Counted from the stretch's first letter, positions 22,368 through 34,546 are shown. The stretch is DNA of 64,000 nucleotides from Tanypteryx hageni (GCA_028673005.1 CM054113.1:176993956-177057955), one strand, 5' to 3'. The notes: generated from the sequence alone by a model not told the origin. Translations and numbers: made by a program.

Positions 22368-24481
22368 TTAATGGGATATTTGGGCCTGCATGTTCGAACA
22401 GAGTACATCTATCCTTGGGCTAAGTTTGGATAGAGATAGTCTAAATGTTGAAGTGATGTCCAAACGATTTCTCAGCTTGCTTTTTGTTTCAGTAACTACA
22501 GAAAAACCACTTTCACATAGAAAAGTCGATGAAAAAGGAAGGAGGACTTTCAGCGCTTTTTCACTTAGCTGTGGAAATTCAGTGAAAGCTTTTATCCAAA
22601 AAGTTTCAAGAGGAAAATCCTTCTTTAAAATTTTTAATGTGCAGTCTGAGGAAATATCAGCTAGTAACTCTTCTTCTTCTAGTGCTAAGTTATTTCCTTG
22701 ATTATCATTAAATGGGCCTAATACCCACAAATAACCTACTCTTGGATCTTTGTTTAAAGGAAAATATTTATCAAATCTATCACTAAGTGTATCCAAGTGA
22801 TTAACAATGATCAATTGAAGTTCTGCAAAATTAAATTCTTCATTGTTTCTATCTTTAACTTCATTCAGAAGCTCTGTTAATCCAGAAAACATATCAAAGT
22901 AGTTGTCTTTGGCTCTGTTAACCCATAGCATTAATTTATTTTTAAACCCTTCTATTTTACTATAAGTACATGTGAAAAACATTTTTCAATGGTCCTTGTA
23001 GTGATAAATTGAACTCATTCAAATTCTGAAAAATGTCTGCAAGATAACAAAGTTTCAAATACCAATTAATATCCTTGTAGTACTTCACACGATCTGAATT
23101 TTTCTCAGACAGAAAACACACTACTTTCTCTCTAAGTTCACACAATCTTTTTAACACTCGACCTTTGGACAGCCAGTGAACTTCTGCATGCAATAACAGT
23201 GTGGAATGTGCAGACCCAATTTCATCGCATAGTATTCCAAACAATCGGCAGTTAAGTGCACTGGAGTTTATTAAATTTACTGTTTTGATGGATATTGCTA
23301 ACACTTCATTTAACTCGGAGCTTAACTTTTTACATGCGAATAATTCTCGGTGAATAATACAATGTGTAATTTGAATTTTTGGCACTACTTCTTTAAATTT
23401 TGCAACCAATTCTTCATGTACACCTATCATATTTGCTGCACCGTCAGTACAAATCGAAACACAATTTGAAATATCGATATCTTTGCTGAAGAAATATTCA
23501 GATATTACCTTGAATTTTTCGGACCCAGTTGAACGGTGTGGCAAGTATAAGCTGTTCATGAATTCTTCTTCAATCACTTCACTGTCCCAATCAATATATC
23601 GAACGTACATAATTATTACAGCTTCGTTAGCAATATCTGTTTATTCGTCCAATTGAAGAGCTAAGGTTTTAGCTTTTTTCACTTTCTATAACAGTTGCTG
23701 ATAAAGATCTTCATTCATCATTGCGATACGTCTCGCAATCGTATCGTTGGAGAGGGGAATTTGTCAAATTTTTTGCAGCCTTCTCTCCCAAAATCGTCTT
23801 GCATGCATTTACTAAGCAAGGCATGATTAAACTTTCTCCTATGGCGAAAGGCTTTTTAGTTTTGGCGATTCGGAGTGAAATTAAGAACGATGCATTAAGC
23901 ACTGAGTCAGTTACTTTGCATATGTTACTAATTAATCCCCTCTGGCATTTAAATTAATTTTCTCTTCTCTTAAAATACTCGACTGGCTTATTTTGATACT
24001 GCTGGTGTTTTTTATCAAGATGCCTTTATCATTTTTCTAGAAACATGGCGCTATTTGACAAAACCTCAGAACAAATAACACACTGTGGACTACTGCCTTG
24101 ACATGTGAAACCGTATTTAATGTAATCAGGATCATACTTTCGATGTACTACCAGGGCTGTAGTGGAGGGTATACGGTGGTATACGCCGTATACCCTCTGC
24201 TTTTTTAAAATGAATAGGGTATATCCTCTGCTTTAAAAAAAACTGGGTAAGATCCTGCTTCAAAGTTTTATTCTCGTATACGGTATACCCTCTGCTTTTT
24301 TTGCGACTACAGCACTGTGTACTACCACTTTCTGCTTTTTCCGATCTGACTGTGAAGGTGAGTCACATGATCTATTACCAGCATTGTCTCTCATGGAAGT
24401 AGATGGAATCGCTTCATCAACATTTGTTTCACTCACTCCGGAATTTTTCATAAAAAAAGTCAACCTGGTCTGTTTACTCAT
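22368..24481 (-). pseudogene. hAT-1 transposase, ZBED5-like, disrupted
   Basis: The transposase recognises the terminal repeats and cuts DNA. The Met at 24481 opens MSKQTRLTFF. A MITE then splits the protein just before the BED finger (YIKYGFT, CVIC ... HLDKKH at about 24,140-24,010), which also holds two adjacent stops. After a shift come SLRIAKTKKPF and GEKAAKN (23902-23711). The first catalytic block reads LDE*TDIA, with TAA where the family has Ser. An open frame at 23610-22960 carries CTDGAANMIG, THCIIHRELFACK and EVHWLSKGRVLKRL. The last frame (22982-22368) holds the dimerisation domain FPQLSEKALKVLLPF and SGFSVVT. Only a few lesions separate it from a full protein. Confidence 0.9.
24152..24317. 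mobile_element. hAT MITE (166 bp) inside the hAT-1 gene
   Basis: Bounded by CAGGGCTGTAGT and, inverted, ACTACAGCACTG, and flanked by perfect 8-bp duplications TGTACTAC (24144-24151 and 24318-24325). It is non-coding. It contains short internal inverted and direct repeats of GTATACGG and ACCCTCTGCTTTTTT. It interrupts the hAT-1 transposase just before its BED finger, so it arrived after hAT-1. Confidence 0.93.
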
Positions 24482-24500
24482 TTTATCCTATGGGTACCAA

Positions 24501-24902
24501 TAGGGATACGACATCGAAACGAAAGTATCGATACCGTAATCATATGATGCATCGAATGAAAAGTATCGATACCACAAAAGTATCGGGCCGAAAGTACCGA
24601 TGTCACTAGAAAATCGAAAGAAAAGAATCGAGTGCAAAAGTACTTGGTATCGAAAGGTAATTACCGATGTGAGTAAAGTATCGATACTTTTTTCGTATCT
24701 AAGGATACGAAATCGAAACGAAAGTATCGATACCTTACTCATATGTTATGTCGAATGAAAAGTATCGATACCACAAAAGTATCGGACCAAAAGTACCGAT
24801 ATCACTAGAAAATCGAAAGAAAAGAATCGAGTACAAAAGTACTTGGTATCGAAAGGAAATTACCGATATGAGTAAAGTATCGATACTTTTTTCGTATCCC
24901 TA
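24501..24902. repeat. 199-bp ATCGAT-rich unit in head-to-tail dimer, MITE-like ends
   Basis: Two units (24504-24702 and 24703-24900) differ at few positions. The outer ends are TAGGGATACGA and TCGTATCCCTA. The unit junction is itself palindromic (TCGTATCTAAGGATACGA). Each unit carries many copies of GTATCGATAC or near-variants such as GTACCGATA. There is no coding capacity. A tandem MITE bounded by a shared TA is one reading and a short satellite is another. Confidence 0.88.
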
Positions 24903-25730
24903 GGTTCCAAGCAGACGTAATTTTATTAGAATAAATAGAAATATATTAAATTTAAACTTCATTTTATTAACGCAAAAGGCTACTCACGTACTGCCAAAAT
25001 TCGACAAAATATGTAGAATACATGTTTCACAACCACTCACCAACGCATTTAAATATTACACAATGGTAAACGAAAAAACTGATATACAAACAATTACGAT
25101 GGACCATAGAGCAAATGGCCGCCCACATACAGTGCTGGGCTTGTTTCGTGAATTGCGGGCACAATGTAATTAAACTATAGTCCGTGAGATGTAACTATGT
25201 CTCCGAGTCGATTTTGGAAGGCGAGTGGAGGGAGGAAGTGCAAGAGCCCGCAGTCAAAAACAGAGGCCTGGCATCATCAGATGCAAGTATATAGAATCTA
25301 TAGCAAATGTTACACCGAGGGGGAAGAATGAAATCGGTGAGTAGGAGAGGGGAGGTGGAATGGTGAAGGATGTGTTGGCTAGCGGGCAATAAAATTCTCT
25401 GTTATGTATACAATGTGGAAGGAGAAGGTCCGTGAATTGGAGAGAGGAATAAAGGGAGTGAATATGCTTCTAAGTAAACAAAGTAAGATGGGGAAGGGAG
25501 GGTATTGGAGAGTAGGAAAGGGGGGGCAGAAAGTTGGAAGAGGTTGGGGGATGGGTAAGAAAACGAGGTAGTACATATTCGGAAAGAAAAGGCAGAGCAA
25601 GTAGATTTTATAATCAAAGCAGTGTTGCGATTATCGTAACGTGAAAGACAAAAGTCTTGACACTTCGTTCTAATAAACAATTTAATATTATATTTCCAAT
25701 AATTGGACTTTTCACTTTAATTTTTTAAAA
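24903..25730. other. hAT-1 5' interior, non-coding
   Basis: Lies upstream of the transposase Met and inside the right terminal repeat. Two stretches are purine-rich (25,210-25,260 and 25,390-25,560). It could hold the transposase promoter or another unrecognised insertion. Confidence 0.4.
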
Positions 25731-25808
25731 GACTTGCGGAGCACCTGCCTCGTGTTTGCGGAGCAACAGTGCTTCGCGGAGCACCGGTTGAGAAACGCTG
25801 ATCTAATC

Positions 25809-26690
25809 GACCTAAAATATATGTATATTACATCTGTACACAGTCAAGTCTCACGAAAACGAATACGGTCATTACAAAATTTTCACAACGACGAAAATAT
25901 TTCCATGCCCCGGCATACTTTTTGTTGTGTTTTAATTTTCAAGTTTCCACCTATATTGAAGTTTTATTCATTTGCTATAATTGTTGTTTACATTTATCTC
26001 GATTATCGTAGGAAATTGAAACATTATTATTCTGTACATAAATAAAAGATTGCTGAAATAAATAATCCGTCTTTGCCTATATGTATGCATGTTTGTATTT
26101 ATATAAGTTATTTTCTTTAATTCAAGACAAAATAGAAGCTCAATATTTCATTTTTGAATTTTGTAGTATACAAATAAACGTAAACCGGTAGTAGATTTAT
26201 TTATTTGGAATTTTTAGCCCAAAAGCATATAGGTATTAGAGATTTAAACAATGCCCATAATATGTAATGTAAAAGTTTCATTAAAAATAACGATGAAAAC
26301 CATTAAAACCGATAATCTGTTGTTTCATGTCATTAAAATCCTCCAATCAGTCTGTCAATTGATATTTAAAAGGGATTTGGTTTCGTTTTTAATGTTAATC
26401 CCTCTTTCTCTTATGTATATGGTAGTTCTTTAATATTTGGGTCGGCATTTTATCTTCGATCTTATTTAGTTCATATTTTTATGAGAGAATAAAACATGTA
26501 ATCCAGTTATACTGATAAAATAAAAGATGAAATTTTAAATTAAAGGCAGCAAATAAAAATATAATCCAAAATTTCTTTGTTCCTTTTGTGATAGATTTTT
26601 AGCGGCGTTGGAAAATTCATTACAATCTTTAATTTTCGCGTTTCAATTAGCAGTTAAAAGTGAAGCATCATTATATGAAGTTTTTGGTAC
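25809..26690. other. Non-coding, nothing recognised
   Basis: Very AT-rich, with no supported feature. Confidence 0.4.
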
Positions 26691-26790
26691 ACACACACCC
26701 ACGCACCCACGCACGCACCCACGCACGCACCCACGCACGCACCCACCCGTGCACGCGCACACGCACACACTCACGCACGCGCGCGCACAC

Positions 26791-26832
<42 letters not shown>
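26691..26832. repeat. Compound repeat: CCCACGCACGCA minisatellite, (CA)n, (TA)n
   Basis: Begins with ACACACACCC, then several 12-base CCCACGCACGCA units, then CA/CG dinucleotides, and ends in about 40 bases of (TA)n. Confidence 0.92.
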
Positions 26833-26836
<4 letters not shown>

Positions 26837-27655
26837 GGGAAATTCGTTTATTACCATTTAATATAATGTATATATTTTAATATTGATTTTATGATATTAA
26901 ATTCATTGATAGTTTTTTCTTCGGACATTTAACTTTTATAGGATGTTGTAACTGATTTTATTGCGTGTTTATGGATATTTTAGGCATGCAATCCACTTGT
27001 AGTTTAATCCCTCAAGCGTGATTTAAACAAAGGGTTTCCTTAGTGATTCAAATGCCCCTGTACGCAACATGTGTTACTTTAATCAAAGCAGAGAGAGTAT
27101 ATTAGTTTGGGAAAGTTTACTAAATCAACATGCTTAGATATACTATGATTTTTGGAAGAAAATTAACAAAGGATAAAGGAACTGTAAAAGTGGATGCTGC
27201 ACAGGACGACATAATATGTCGTCTTACATGCTTGAGGGGTTAATGTACTGCATATTGGCAGCATTATCATTAAAATGGATGCTAGTTTTAACTTTTTAAT
27301 AATAAGTTATAATGAAATCCTAATTGGTGACTTTTCACGATAAATGCTATTTTTTGATTTGTCATTTTAATGCTTGAAATTTATCGACTCAGCCTTCTTT
27401 GGTACTTTACATGATCTTTCTCTTTTACGATTGACATTGAGAGGAATGTTCCAGACTAAAATAACTGCAATTATATTATTTTTGCTGTTTATATTCAATC
27501 TTTTGTCACTCTCTACTTGCAAACACACTATGATGCATAGAAATCAGTAATGAAAGGAATCGACTAGCTATTATTACCGAGAAATATTCGTTTTAAAACT
27601 TTTTTATATTTGAATTAGCTATGTAGAATTTTAAGCTCATAACAGATTTCGAAAT
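26833..27655. other. Non-coding, nothing recognised
   Basis: AT-rich sequence up to the SINE dimer target site. Confidence 0.4.
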
Positions 27656-27695
27656 AGGTGTAATGTTGGGAATAACTTTGAAACAGAAAAAAATT

Positions 27696-27769
27696 CTGAT
27701 GTGACCTGGAATCGAACCCGGGCCTTCCACTTGCCGGGAAGATATTCTACCACTGAATTACCGTAGCAG
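27696..27769 (-). repeat. tRNA-like SINE head (copy a)
   Basis: A 74-base tRNA-like sequence with a Box B match (GGTTCGATTCC) and a Box A-like TAATTCAGTGG. The acceptor arm has decayed (ends CACATCAG). It is part of the inverted SINE and probably not a functional tRNA. Confidence 0.8.
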
Positions 27770-28016
27770 ATAATTTTTCCTGTTTCTGAAAGCGGGTGTT
27801 TTTCTGTTTCAAAGTTATTCTCAAATTACAGCTTATGCCTATCTGCATAGTTTCATATTATTGCCAATTTCTCGCTTTGGCAATCTCACCATTTGTGAGG
27901 GAGGGGTTTTTTTCGACGTTCTCTTTGAGGTCGTCCGTTGGGGGTGGTTGATACTAGCTAGGCTAGCCCGGACCCAACTAAGAAAAACGCCCGCTTTCAG
28001 AAACAGGAAAAATTAT

Positions 28017-28090
28017 CTGCTACGGTAGTTCAGTGGTAGAATATCCGCCCGGCAAGTGGAAGACCCGGGTTCGATTCCTGGTCATAGCAG
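28017..28090 (+). repeat. tRNA-like SINE head (copy b)
   Basis: Foldable cloverleaf: CTGCTA pairs with TAGCAG at the acceptor, TCCGC with GTGGA at the anticodon arm, and CCGGG with a TTCGATT T-loop. The anticodon loop is CCGGCAA, with C at position 33 in place of U. The D-arm resembles tRNA-Gly (TAGTTCAGTGGTAGA), and Boxes A and B are intact. The abnormal loop and the flanking SINE body argue against a working tRNA gene. Confidence 0.8.
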
Positions 28091-28480
28091 AATTTTTTAT
28101 GTTTCAAAGTTATTCCCAAAATACAGCTTATGCCTATCTGCATAGTTTCATATTATTCCATCAATTTCAGGTGTAATGTTGTTTTTGATTTATCATGTAA
28201 TTTTAAGTCATGTCAACAACAAGTTAAACAATGTCAGTGCGGAAAAGAAATATGTCTATTGTAACGCTAAAACCGAGGCTAACATGCATTCGATATTAAA
28301 ATTTTATTCCTACTCCATTCGGATTTGAATTTTTGACGGTTCATATTCAAATATTCTCTTGGATGCTTGAACTTAGTATTTCGGCAAAGCGTCCGAATAA
28401 ATTGAGGCAAATTTTGTTATGGAGAATTTCAGTTTAAAAGGAAGTACTAAGCCTAGCGGGACGAAGTTAACAAAAAATTG

Positions 28481-29068
28481 AGATCACTGGATATTTGAAT
28501 AGCCTGAAATTTGAATGTGCCTGTGAGGCATAAGATGGAAAAAAAGAGGAAGGGAATGGGATTTGTTGGATACTGAGAAAGACAGCGAGAAAATATCAGG
28601 GCGAGATAAGGAAGCGAACAAGAAATACATGGGAGAGAATCTCGATATAAGATCGACAGTATTAAAGGAAAGAAAAGAATAATACAAGAATAGTGGTGTT
28701 AGCAGATAAGGGGAGAAAGATGGAAGAAAAAACGCTTCAGAACGTAACTGAGAAATAAAAGCAAACTAAGTAACAAAATGAAGGAGTGGGAAAATAAAAA
28801 ACCTATAGGAACCAATAAAGAGCGCAATTTGTATGAAAAAGAGAGAAACGAGCTTCTATAAGGGAGGAAAGGATGAGGAATATAAAGAAAAATATGGAAA
28901 CGGAAGGAATATTAGAGGCACAGAATAGAAAGAAGGCGGAGAAGACAAATGGCGGGATGGTGTATTATAGAAGGAACGTGATGATAGCCGGGAGCCACAA
29001 GGATGAAGCATAAAGGGAATTGGAAGAAAGATTCGAGTACATAGAAAGGAGTGTTTGATCTGGAAGAG

Positions 29069-29099
<31 letters not shown>

Positions 29100-29340
29100 A
29101 GGTAGCAATGGGCAACTTTTGGGAAGCATTTAGAAAGCTGACAGCATTCAGGTAGAGAACTGGGAAAGAACAGTGAGGAAACTGGAAGGGGAAAGCAAGA
29201 GAGAGGGAGAGAGAGTAATAGACAGAATGAGAATGGAAGAGGGAGGCTATGTGGAGGAGAGATGTAGGCAGGGGTAACGTTACGAGAGTGAGAGAGTAAA
29301 GAGGGGAGTTTTAGGCACAGGAGGTGGAGGGGTGGAAGAA
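28481..29340 (+). repeat. Purine-rich tract (GA/GGAA)
   Basis: About 860 bases strongly biased to A and G on the plus strand, with short GAGAGA runs (29,068-29,097 and elsewhere) and no identifiable gene. Confidence 0.7.
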
Positions 29341-32300
29341 GGCAGAGAGAAACTATCGGAGCGAATGAGTATGGGCCATGGATCGGTTAATAATTCAACT
29401 CTTTCGGAATATTGCGTACTCAATATGCCACTCCCCTGCCTCCACTGCATCCGCCTTGCGTGCTTTCCTCAAGTGCGGAGTCTGCTCTCAACACCGTTCA
29501 TCCATGCTCGGCGGGCGAAATAAAGAAAGTGAAATAAAAAAGTAATGCGAATCTCGTTGTGTTTATCAGGCGGATGAAAAACTTTGGATAGAGAATGGAT
29601 AAAAACGATGGCTTGCCGTACATTCCGTTGTTGCGGAGATCTTTTTATTACTATGGCGTATTCCCTCGCGTTTTTTTCTGGCGACGCCGTAGATTTTGGC
29701 TAACGGCATTACATATTAGCTGTACGTGAAGTATAACTTCTGGGCGCTACCCTAACCTTCAATTTGGTTAACTTGTATTTGTATACTTTAACTTTGAAAA
29801 CAATTTATCCAGGAATAATGAAGAAAGGCAAAAACAAATTTTATAAACTAATGGCAAATAAATTTATTAAGCCTCTTTAAACATGTAATATTATTTATAT
29901 GTACTCCAGTCCAGTTGATATTTACTCAAATCCTCGGGTTTGTTGAAAAATTGTCAGCCTCGCATAAGGCAAATGCCATTTAATAAGAAGTTTCGACACA
30001 ATGTTAACTTCATCAAATTACTAATTTAATCAAGTTAATAACCATGGTATATTAAACGATTCCAAAAATTCAATCTTACCTATAATGGTTTCATGTTATG
30101 ATATAATATGATCGATATATGTATCTAGATATGCTATGAACACTAGCCGGTTCAAACGGAGCAGAATGTTGCTACCATTAGTCTCGCAACCCATTAGAAG
30201 AGATTCCACCGAAATCGTTTTAGAACAAGGTTCCCATTCAAGACTTTAAATCCACCATTTGGACTTATTAGCGAAGCAGAAAGATAAATGTCTTTATTTC
30301 AAGCCGCATACGATAGCCTGAGAACAGTTTCTCACACACATAAATTACCCAATCACCTTGTCTTTCTCTTTTACTTCCTCCTCCACATCCTTTTTTCCCA
30401 TCGTTTCTCCTGCCAACGATTCTTTTTTTAAATTTCGCGCTCACTCTCTAGCCCCTTTAAACCCCGTTTGGCAAATCTCTCCGCGGCGCAACCTTTTTAC
30501 GCCCACGAACACAAAACCTATCTTACCTAAAATTTTTATAAGAGTGAATTTTTAAAGAAAAAATGGGGTGGGTGTGTCGTCTAGAGACGAGTTTTCCGAG
30601 GAGGCATAAATCTGCTTCAAGAAGAGAGAGAAAAGACCTTAGTCACCCACCTTCTCTTTTATTCCTTTACCCTCTCGTTTTACCTTTTTCTACACGCAGA
30701 GAAGGAAGTGCCGGTGTTGTTTCTGAGGCGTCTTGTGCTAAACCCCGTGTGATTTAGTAGGCCATGAGCATCTTTCCCCAGAGCGTGCACCCTAAGGGGA
30801 ATTTTGGAGCAACTGTGCGTGTGTCTTTGATTGAGTAAAGGGTCTCGTTGCCGCCGCTGCGAAATGAGGGGAGAGTGGAGATCTTCCTTCCTTTTTGTTT
30901 AGTTCGGTCGACGTTCTAAATCTTTTTTGCTCTTTCTCTAGGCCCTAAGGCGAGAGGCAAATTGATGGAGTGTAAGGGAGATTGATCGGTCAAAGCGAGT
31001 AATTTTATGCCGCGTTGTGGTGCAAGACAACGGAGATAGAGGTACAGCGACCTCGTTGAACATTACGCGAGAATAAATTGACCTCGTTTTGATGCTTTCC
31101 GTTTAACGCGGGAAGCAGTTGCTGTTTAGATGTTTTCGTGAAATTGATTACTGTGTGATGCAAGGAAACTTCTATGGCACATTATTCTTAGTGTGTGATA
31201 TCAAGCTGTTTGGTCGGCGTATTGTACCAATGCTTCGCAGTAATAGTAACTAGAATTGATTGAAGCATCATAGCGTAATTAAGGATAGAATGCTCTTAAA
31301 AATATCAATCGTTAACTTTATGAATAGTTTTCAAGAAGTTGGAGAATAGAATAGAGCAAAATACTTGCTAGAAGCTTTGCGGAATTGGAGTGAAATAATT
31401 ATATTACAACTCATTTTAAAATATTTTACTTGATATTTACACGTTTTGATTAATATTCGTTTCTAAGATGGAGTTCTATGACATCACTACACACTTGTGA
31501 ATTTACGTAAACTTCCTAAAAAGAAACCAAAGTATATTGCATTCAATTCCTGATCGGATGTTTATTTTTGATCTCCACTGCATCTCACTCGGTAAATGAA
31601 GACGAGGCTGACGAAACTTCATGCTACCTAGAAATTTGCATCTCAGAGCGCAGTACTTTTGATATCACAGCGCAGAGTACGTTTGATGGACGTAGTGGAG
31701 GTTCTTAATGGAATCCATCAAAGGATTGTTTGGATAATTTTTCTTTGAGAGATTCAATTAATTCTCTAAAGTGATGGTGTACACTTGAAACGTTAAAAGA
31801 TTTGACTGATTCGAATGAACAAACGAATTAGGAAAATAGGTCATATTTCCCGAACTCAATATGGCAAACATAAGTTTCCTTGAAAAATGTCTTTTTGAGT
31901 CCTTGGTATTATTCTTGCTTTATTTAAAAATAAGCTTCGCAAGTTTATAATCTTCAAAGCCGAATACATTGAATTATTTTTAAAACTAGATGGAGTTTAT
32001 TAGCTATATATTAGTGAGAAAAGCAAGTTTAGCCAAAGTAACATCCTGTGGCTTACTCTCGAGATTACTTCTATCAATAAATATCCTGCCGTCAAAAGAT
32101 ATACGCGTGGATTTACGATAGTTGTTTACGATTAAAATGTTACCTAAGTGAAAAATGAAATTTAATCTTATCTTAATCAAATGTGTGCTATTGGAATCAT
32201 CAGTAAAAAGTGATTTTTATTTAACTTTTAGCAGTGATTTATAGGTGACTTATTCTTTCTGTTTCGGGCCTTTGCGTGCATGGGGGATAATAATGCACTC

Positions 32301-33828
32301 GCGCACTGCTGCCACGCCCAGTGATTGAGCATGATTAGGACATCGATTAGATGTATAAGTGGACTATATAGGAAACATCGAGGCCTTCTTAATGAACACT
32401 TTTTCCATCTCCGAGTTTCCTGTTGGCGAGGTGTAAATGAGATGGCTTATTTTTTCACCGCGGGATATCTAGATGTAACGGCATTTATTAATTGACCTGT
32501 GTATTGTTTAGTTACTTTAAGGAATATGTGCCATGCGGTATAGTTTCCTTGAATCACTTTGCTGCGAACAAACGCATCCACAGGAATCACCATCGAATCA
32601 ATTTCAGAAAATTTTAAAAATTTAGCAAAACCATGTGGCGGGTTCTTATTTCATTTTTGCAGCAATGGTGCATTATGAGCCGTAATGAAATGTGCTATAG
32701 TTTCTCGTGGCTGAGTTGTATTTCAACTGCATCACTCAAAAATCCTATCGCTCTAACCATGTTGAATAAACTCATTAAATACTGGACAATATACGAGCAG
32801 TTTCGACTTTTATTATGAATGCTAGAGGTGTGCTATAAGTTTCAGCGTCCTACACAAAAAGGCTCACAGTAATATTGATATTCAAGAAAGGTTCTGTGGC
32901 TATTTTAATGTACTCGGTAGAGATTAACTATCGCACAGGAAACCTAAAATTTAACGAGCTTAAAGTATTTTTTTATTTAGCTTTGTTAAGTTTCATTTTT
33001 GTTTTTCAGAAGTACCGTTTTTGCCCAAAATTTGAAAGGACTAAAGAAATGAAATAATTTCTAATCAAATCAAACAATATCGAGCTTAAATGCATGTTTT
33101 AAAAAAATTCTAGTTACCAATTAATAATTAGAATATGGAGATTTTACTTCGCAAAAGTTGTAGAATTGATATTAATTAAAGCCCGCAATCGAGGTTTTTT
33201 ATCGTCTCACTGATAATAATTATCCAATACTTTATAATAATCTTTCTCTTATTTTTTTAACTAAAGATTTTCATCGCATACTAATTTCTTGTAATTCGAA
33301 TCTTAACCACTTAAACCTTATTTGGAGCGTATTTGAAAGCAAACCAAGCTCATCAGCTCCTTCTCCAGCGCACGTCGGAGTGCTGAGAAAACACGCAAGT
33401 TTTGATTGTTTTCCATTCCTTCCCGCTTTAATTTGTGCATCGATTTTTCCTCCCGTTTTCTTTCCCCTTTTATTACCACTTCTGTTACTCTTTTACGCAG
33501 AAAGATTCTCGTTTCTTTACAGGATCCTGCGCTATCTTTCCCAAAGCATCGCATGCTACCGCGTTATATAACCTAGCAACCGTTGCACGCTTACCCTGTT
33601 ACCTTTTTACGCCTCTATATCCAACCTTCAGAAACTTTTGGATGTAATCTTCTCCCTGTGTTATTCCAAGCGTTGGGCCTAATAGAGAGTTTCCACAAAG
33701 CGTTTATGTATTGTTTCTTGAACGTTTGTTGCCAGTTGGTAACGCGTGAGTTTAATTTGCGCCGCGTCTACATAAACGAGCTAATTCATCCTTATTTACA
33801 CCCATACTCTTCTGTAAATTCTCATTTA
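29341..33828. other. Long non-coding interval, nothing recognised
   Basis: About 4.5 kb of mostly AT-rich sequence with only short unrelated frames. I see no domain, RNA gene or strong repeat. It could be intergenic or intronic. Confidence 0.45.
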
Positions 33829-33974
33829 CAGCAAAAAACCCTCTAGTAACATTGAAACACATCTTAATGTAATTCGGCGCCCTAAGGTATATTGTTATGG
33901 ACAGCAATAAAACTCTACAGCAACGTTGAAACACATCTAAGGGTATTTTGGTGCCTAAAGATGTTTTTATGGGC
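33829..33974 (+). repeat. Tandem duplication, 73-bp unit, two copies
   Basis: Units begin CAGCAAAAAACCCTCTA (33829) and CAGCAATAAAACTCTAC (33902). Both contain TTGAAACACATCT and a GGYGCCYTAARG-like word. They are diverged copies. Confidence 0.7.
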
Positions 33975-34546
33975 CGAAATAATGTCCTAAACTAAGTCAT
34001 TCTTATTTCACTTGTAATATCAAATTAGTTTGGTAAAAATTATATTTAACGTCATCAGCGTTATTAGAATAGAGATAACTCTTGCTATAGCAATCAATTT
34101 AGACATTTATAGCTAACTGATAACAAAGATTGGCGATAATAAACAGTATTTTTATGTATGAAATCTAAAAACTTAAATAATCACTTCAGTGCAAAAACGA
34201 TGATGCTGCATGTTTTATTGTTAAGATTTGACCACGAAAAGAGCTATTAAATGAATTTTTAGAGGATGTCATGTAAATTCGGTTATTCATCAGAGCACTT
34301 TGTGTAACGTTTTTATCGGCGAATAATGTAATGATAAATGACTCATTCAGTTTTTTCTTTGGCTAATTTGATACAGATTTTTCTCATTTACGGAGAAATT
34401 ATCGGTGTCTTTCTCTTCTGTCATCTTATCAGTTTTTTTTGCGATAACGAATGACGAGGACCTAGAAACAGGAACCTCAATATAAAGTATGGGGACTATT
34501 TGAAATTATATTAAGTCTTTCAGCAGATTTAATATTCATGCGATCT
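33975..34546. other. Non-coding, nothing recognised
   Basis: AT-rich sequence up to the hAT-2 target site. Confidence 0.4.

Larger units (their letters stand above)
21478..25800 (-). mobile_element. hAT-1, complete hAT element with perfect TSD
   Basis: The ends are inverted repeats CAGTGTTTCTCAACC (left) and GGTTGAGAAACGCTG (right, 25786-25800). Both sides have the 8-bp target duplication ATCTAATC (21470-21477 and 25801-25808), the length expected for hAT transposition. GTGGAGCAC/GCGGAGCAC words repeat inside both ends as subterminal motifs. The element holds a ZBED5-type transposase on the minus strand and two secondary insertions (24152-24317 and 24501-24902). The perfect TSD against a mutated transposase suggests mobilisation in trans or modest age (inference). 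Confidence 0.95.
27669..28168. mobile_element. Head-to-head tRNA-SINE composite with 13-bp direct repeats
   Basis: Two copies of one tRNA-headed SINE in opposite orientation form inverted arms (about 27,683-27,807 and 27,982-28,105) around a 174-base centre. The centre begins with a third, plus-oriented SINE tail piece (CAGCTTATGCCTATCTGCAT, repeated near 28,130). The whole block is flanked by AGGTGTAATGTTG at 27656-27668 and 28169-28181. That length is typical of LINE-driven insertion, so the composite seems to have inserted as one unit. Confidence 0.85.

Noticed and set aside
26691..26832. CRISPR-like array
   Set aside because: The 12-base units have no unique spacers. It is a minisatellite in eukaryotic DNA.
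28017..28090. Functional tRNA-Gly or tRNA-Ala gene
   Set aside because: Non-standard anticodon loop (C at position 33), embedded in a SINE body that occurs three times in the window.
29341..33828. Host exon in the long non-coding interval
   Set aside because: Only 60-70 codon frames without domains or matching splice patterns, so nothing could be supported.
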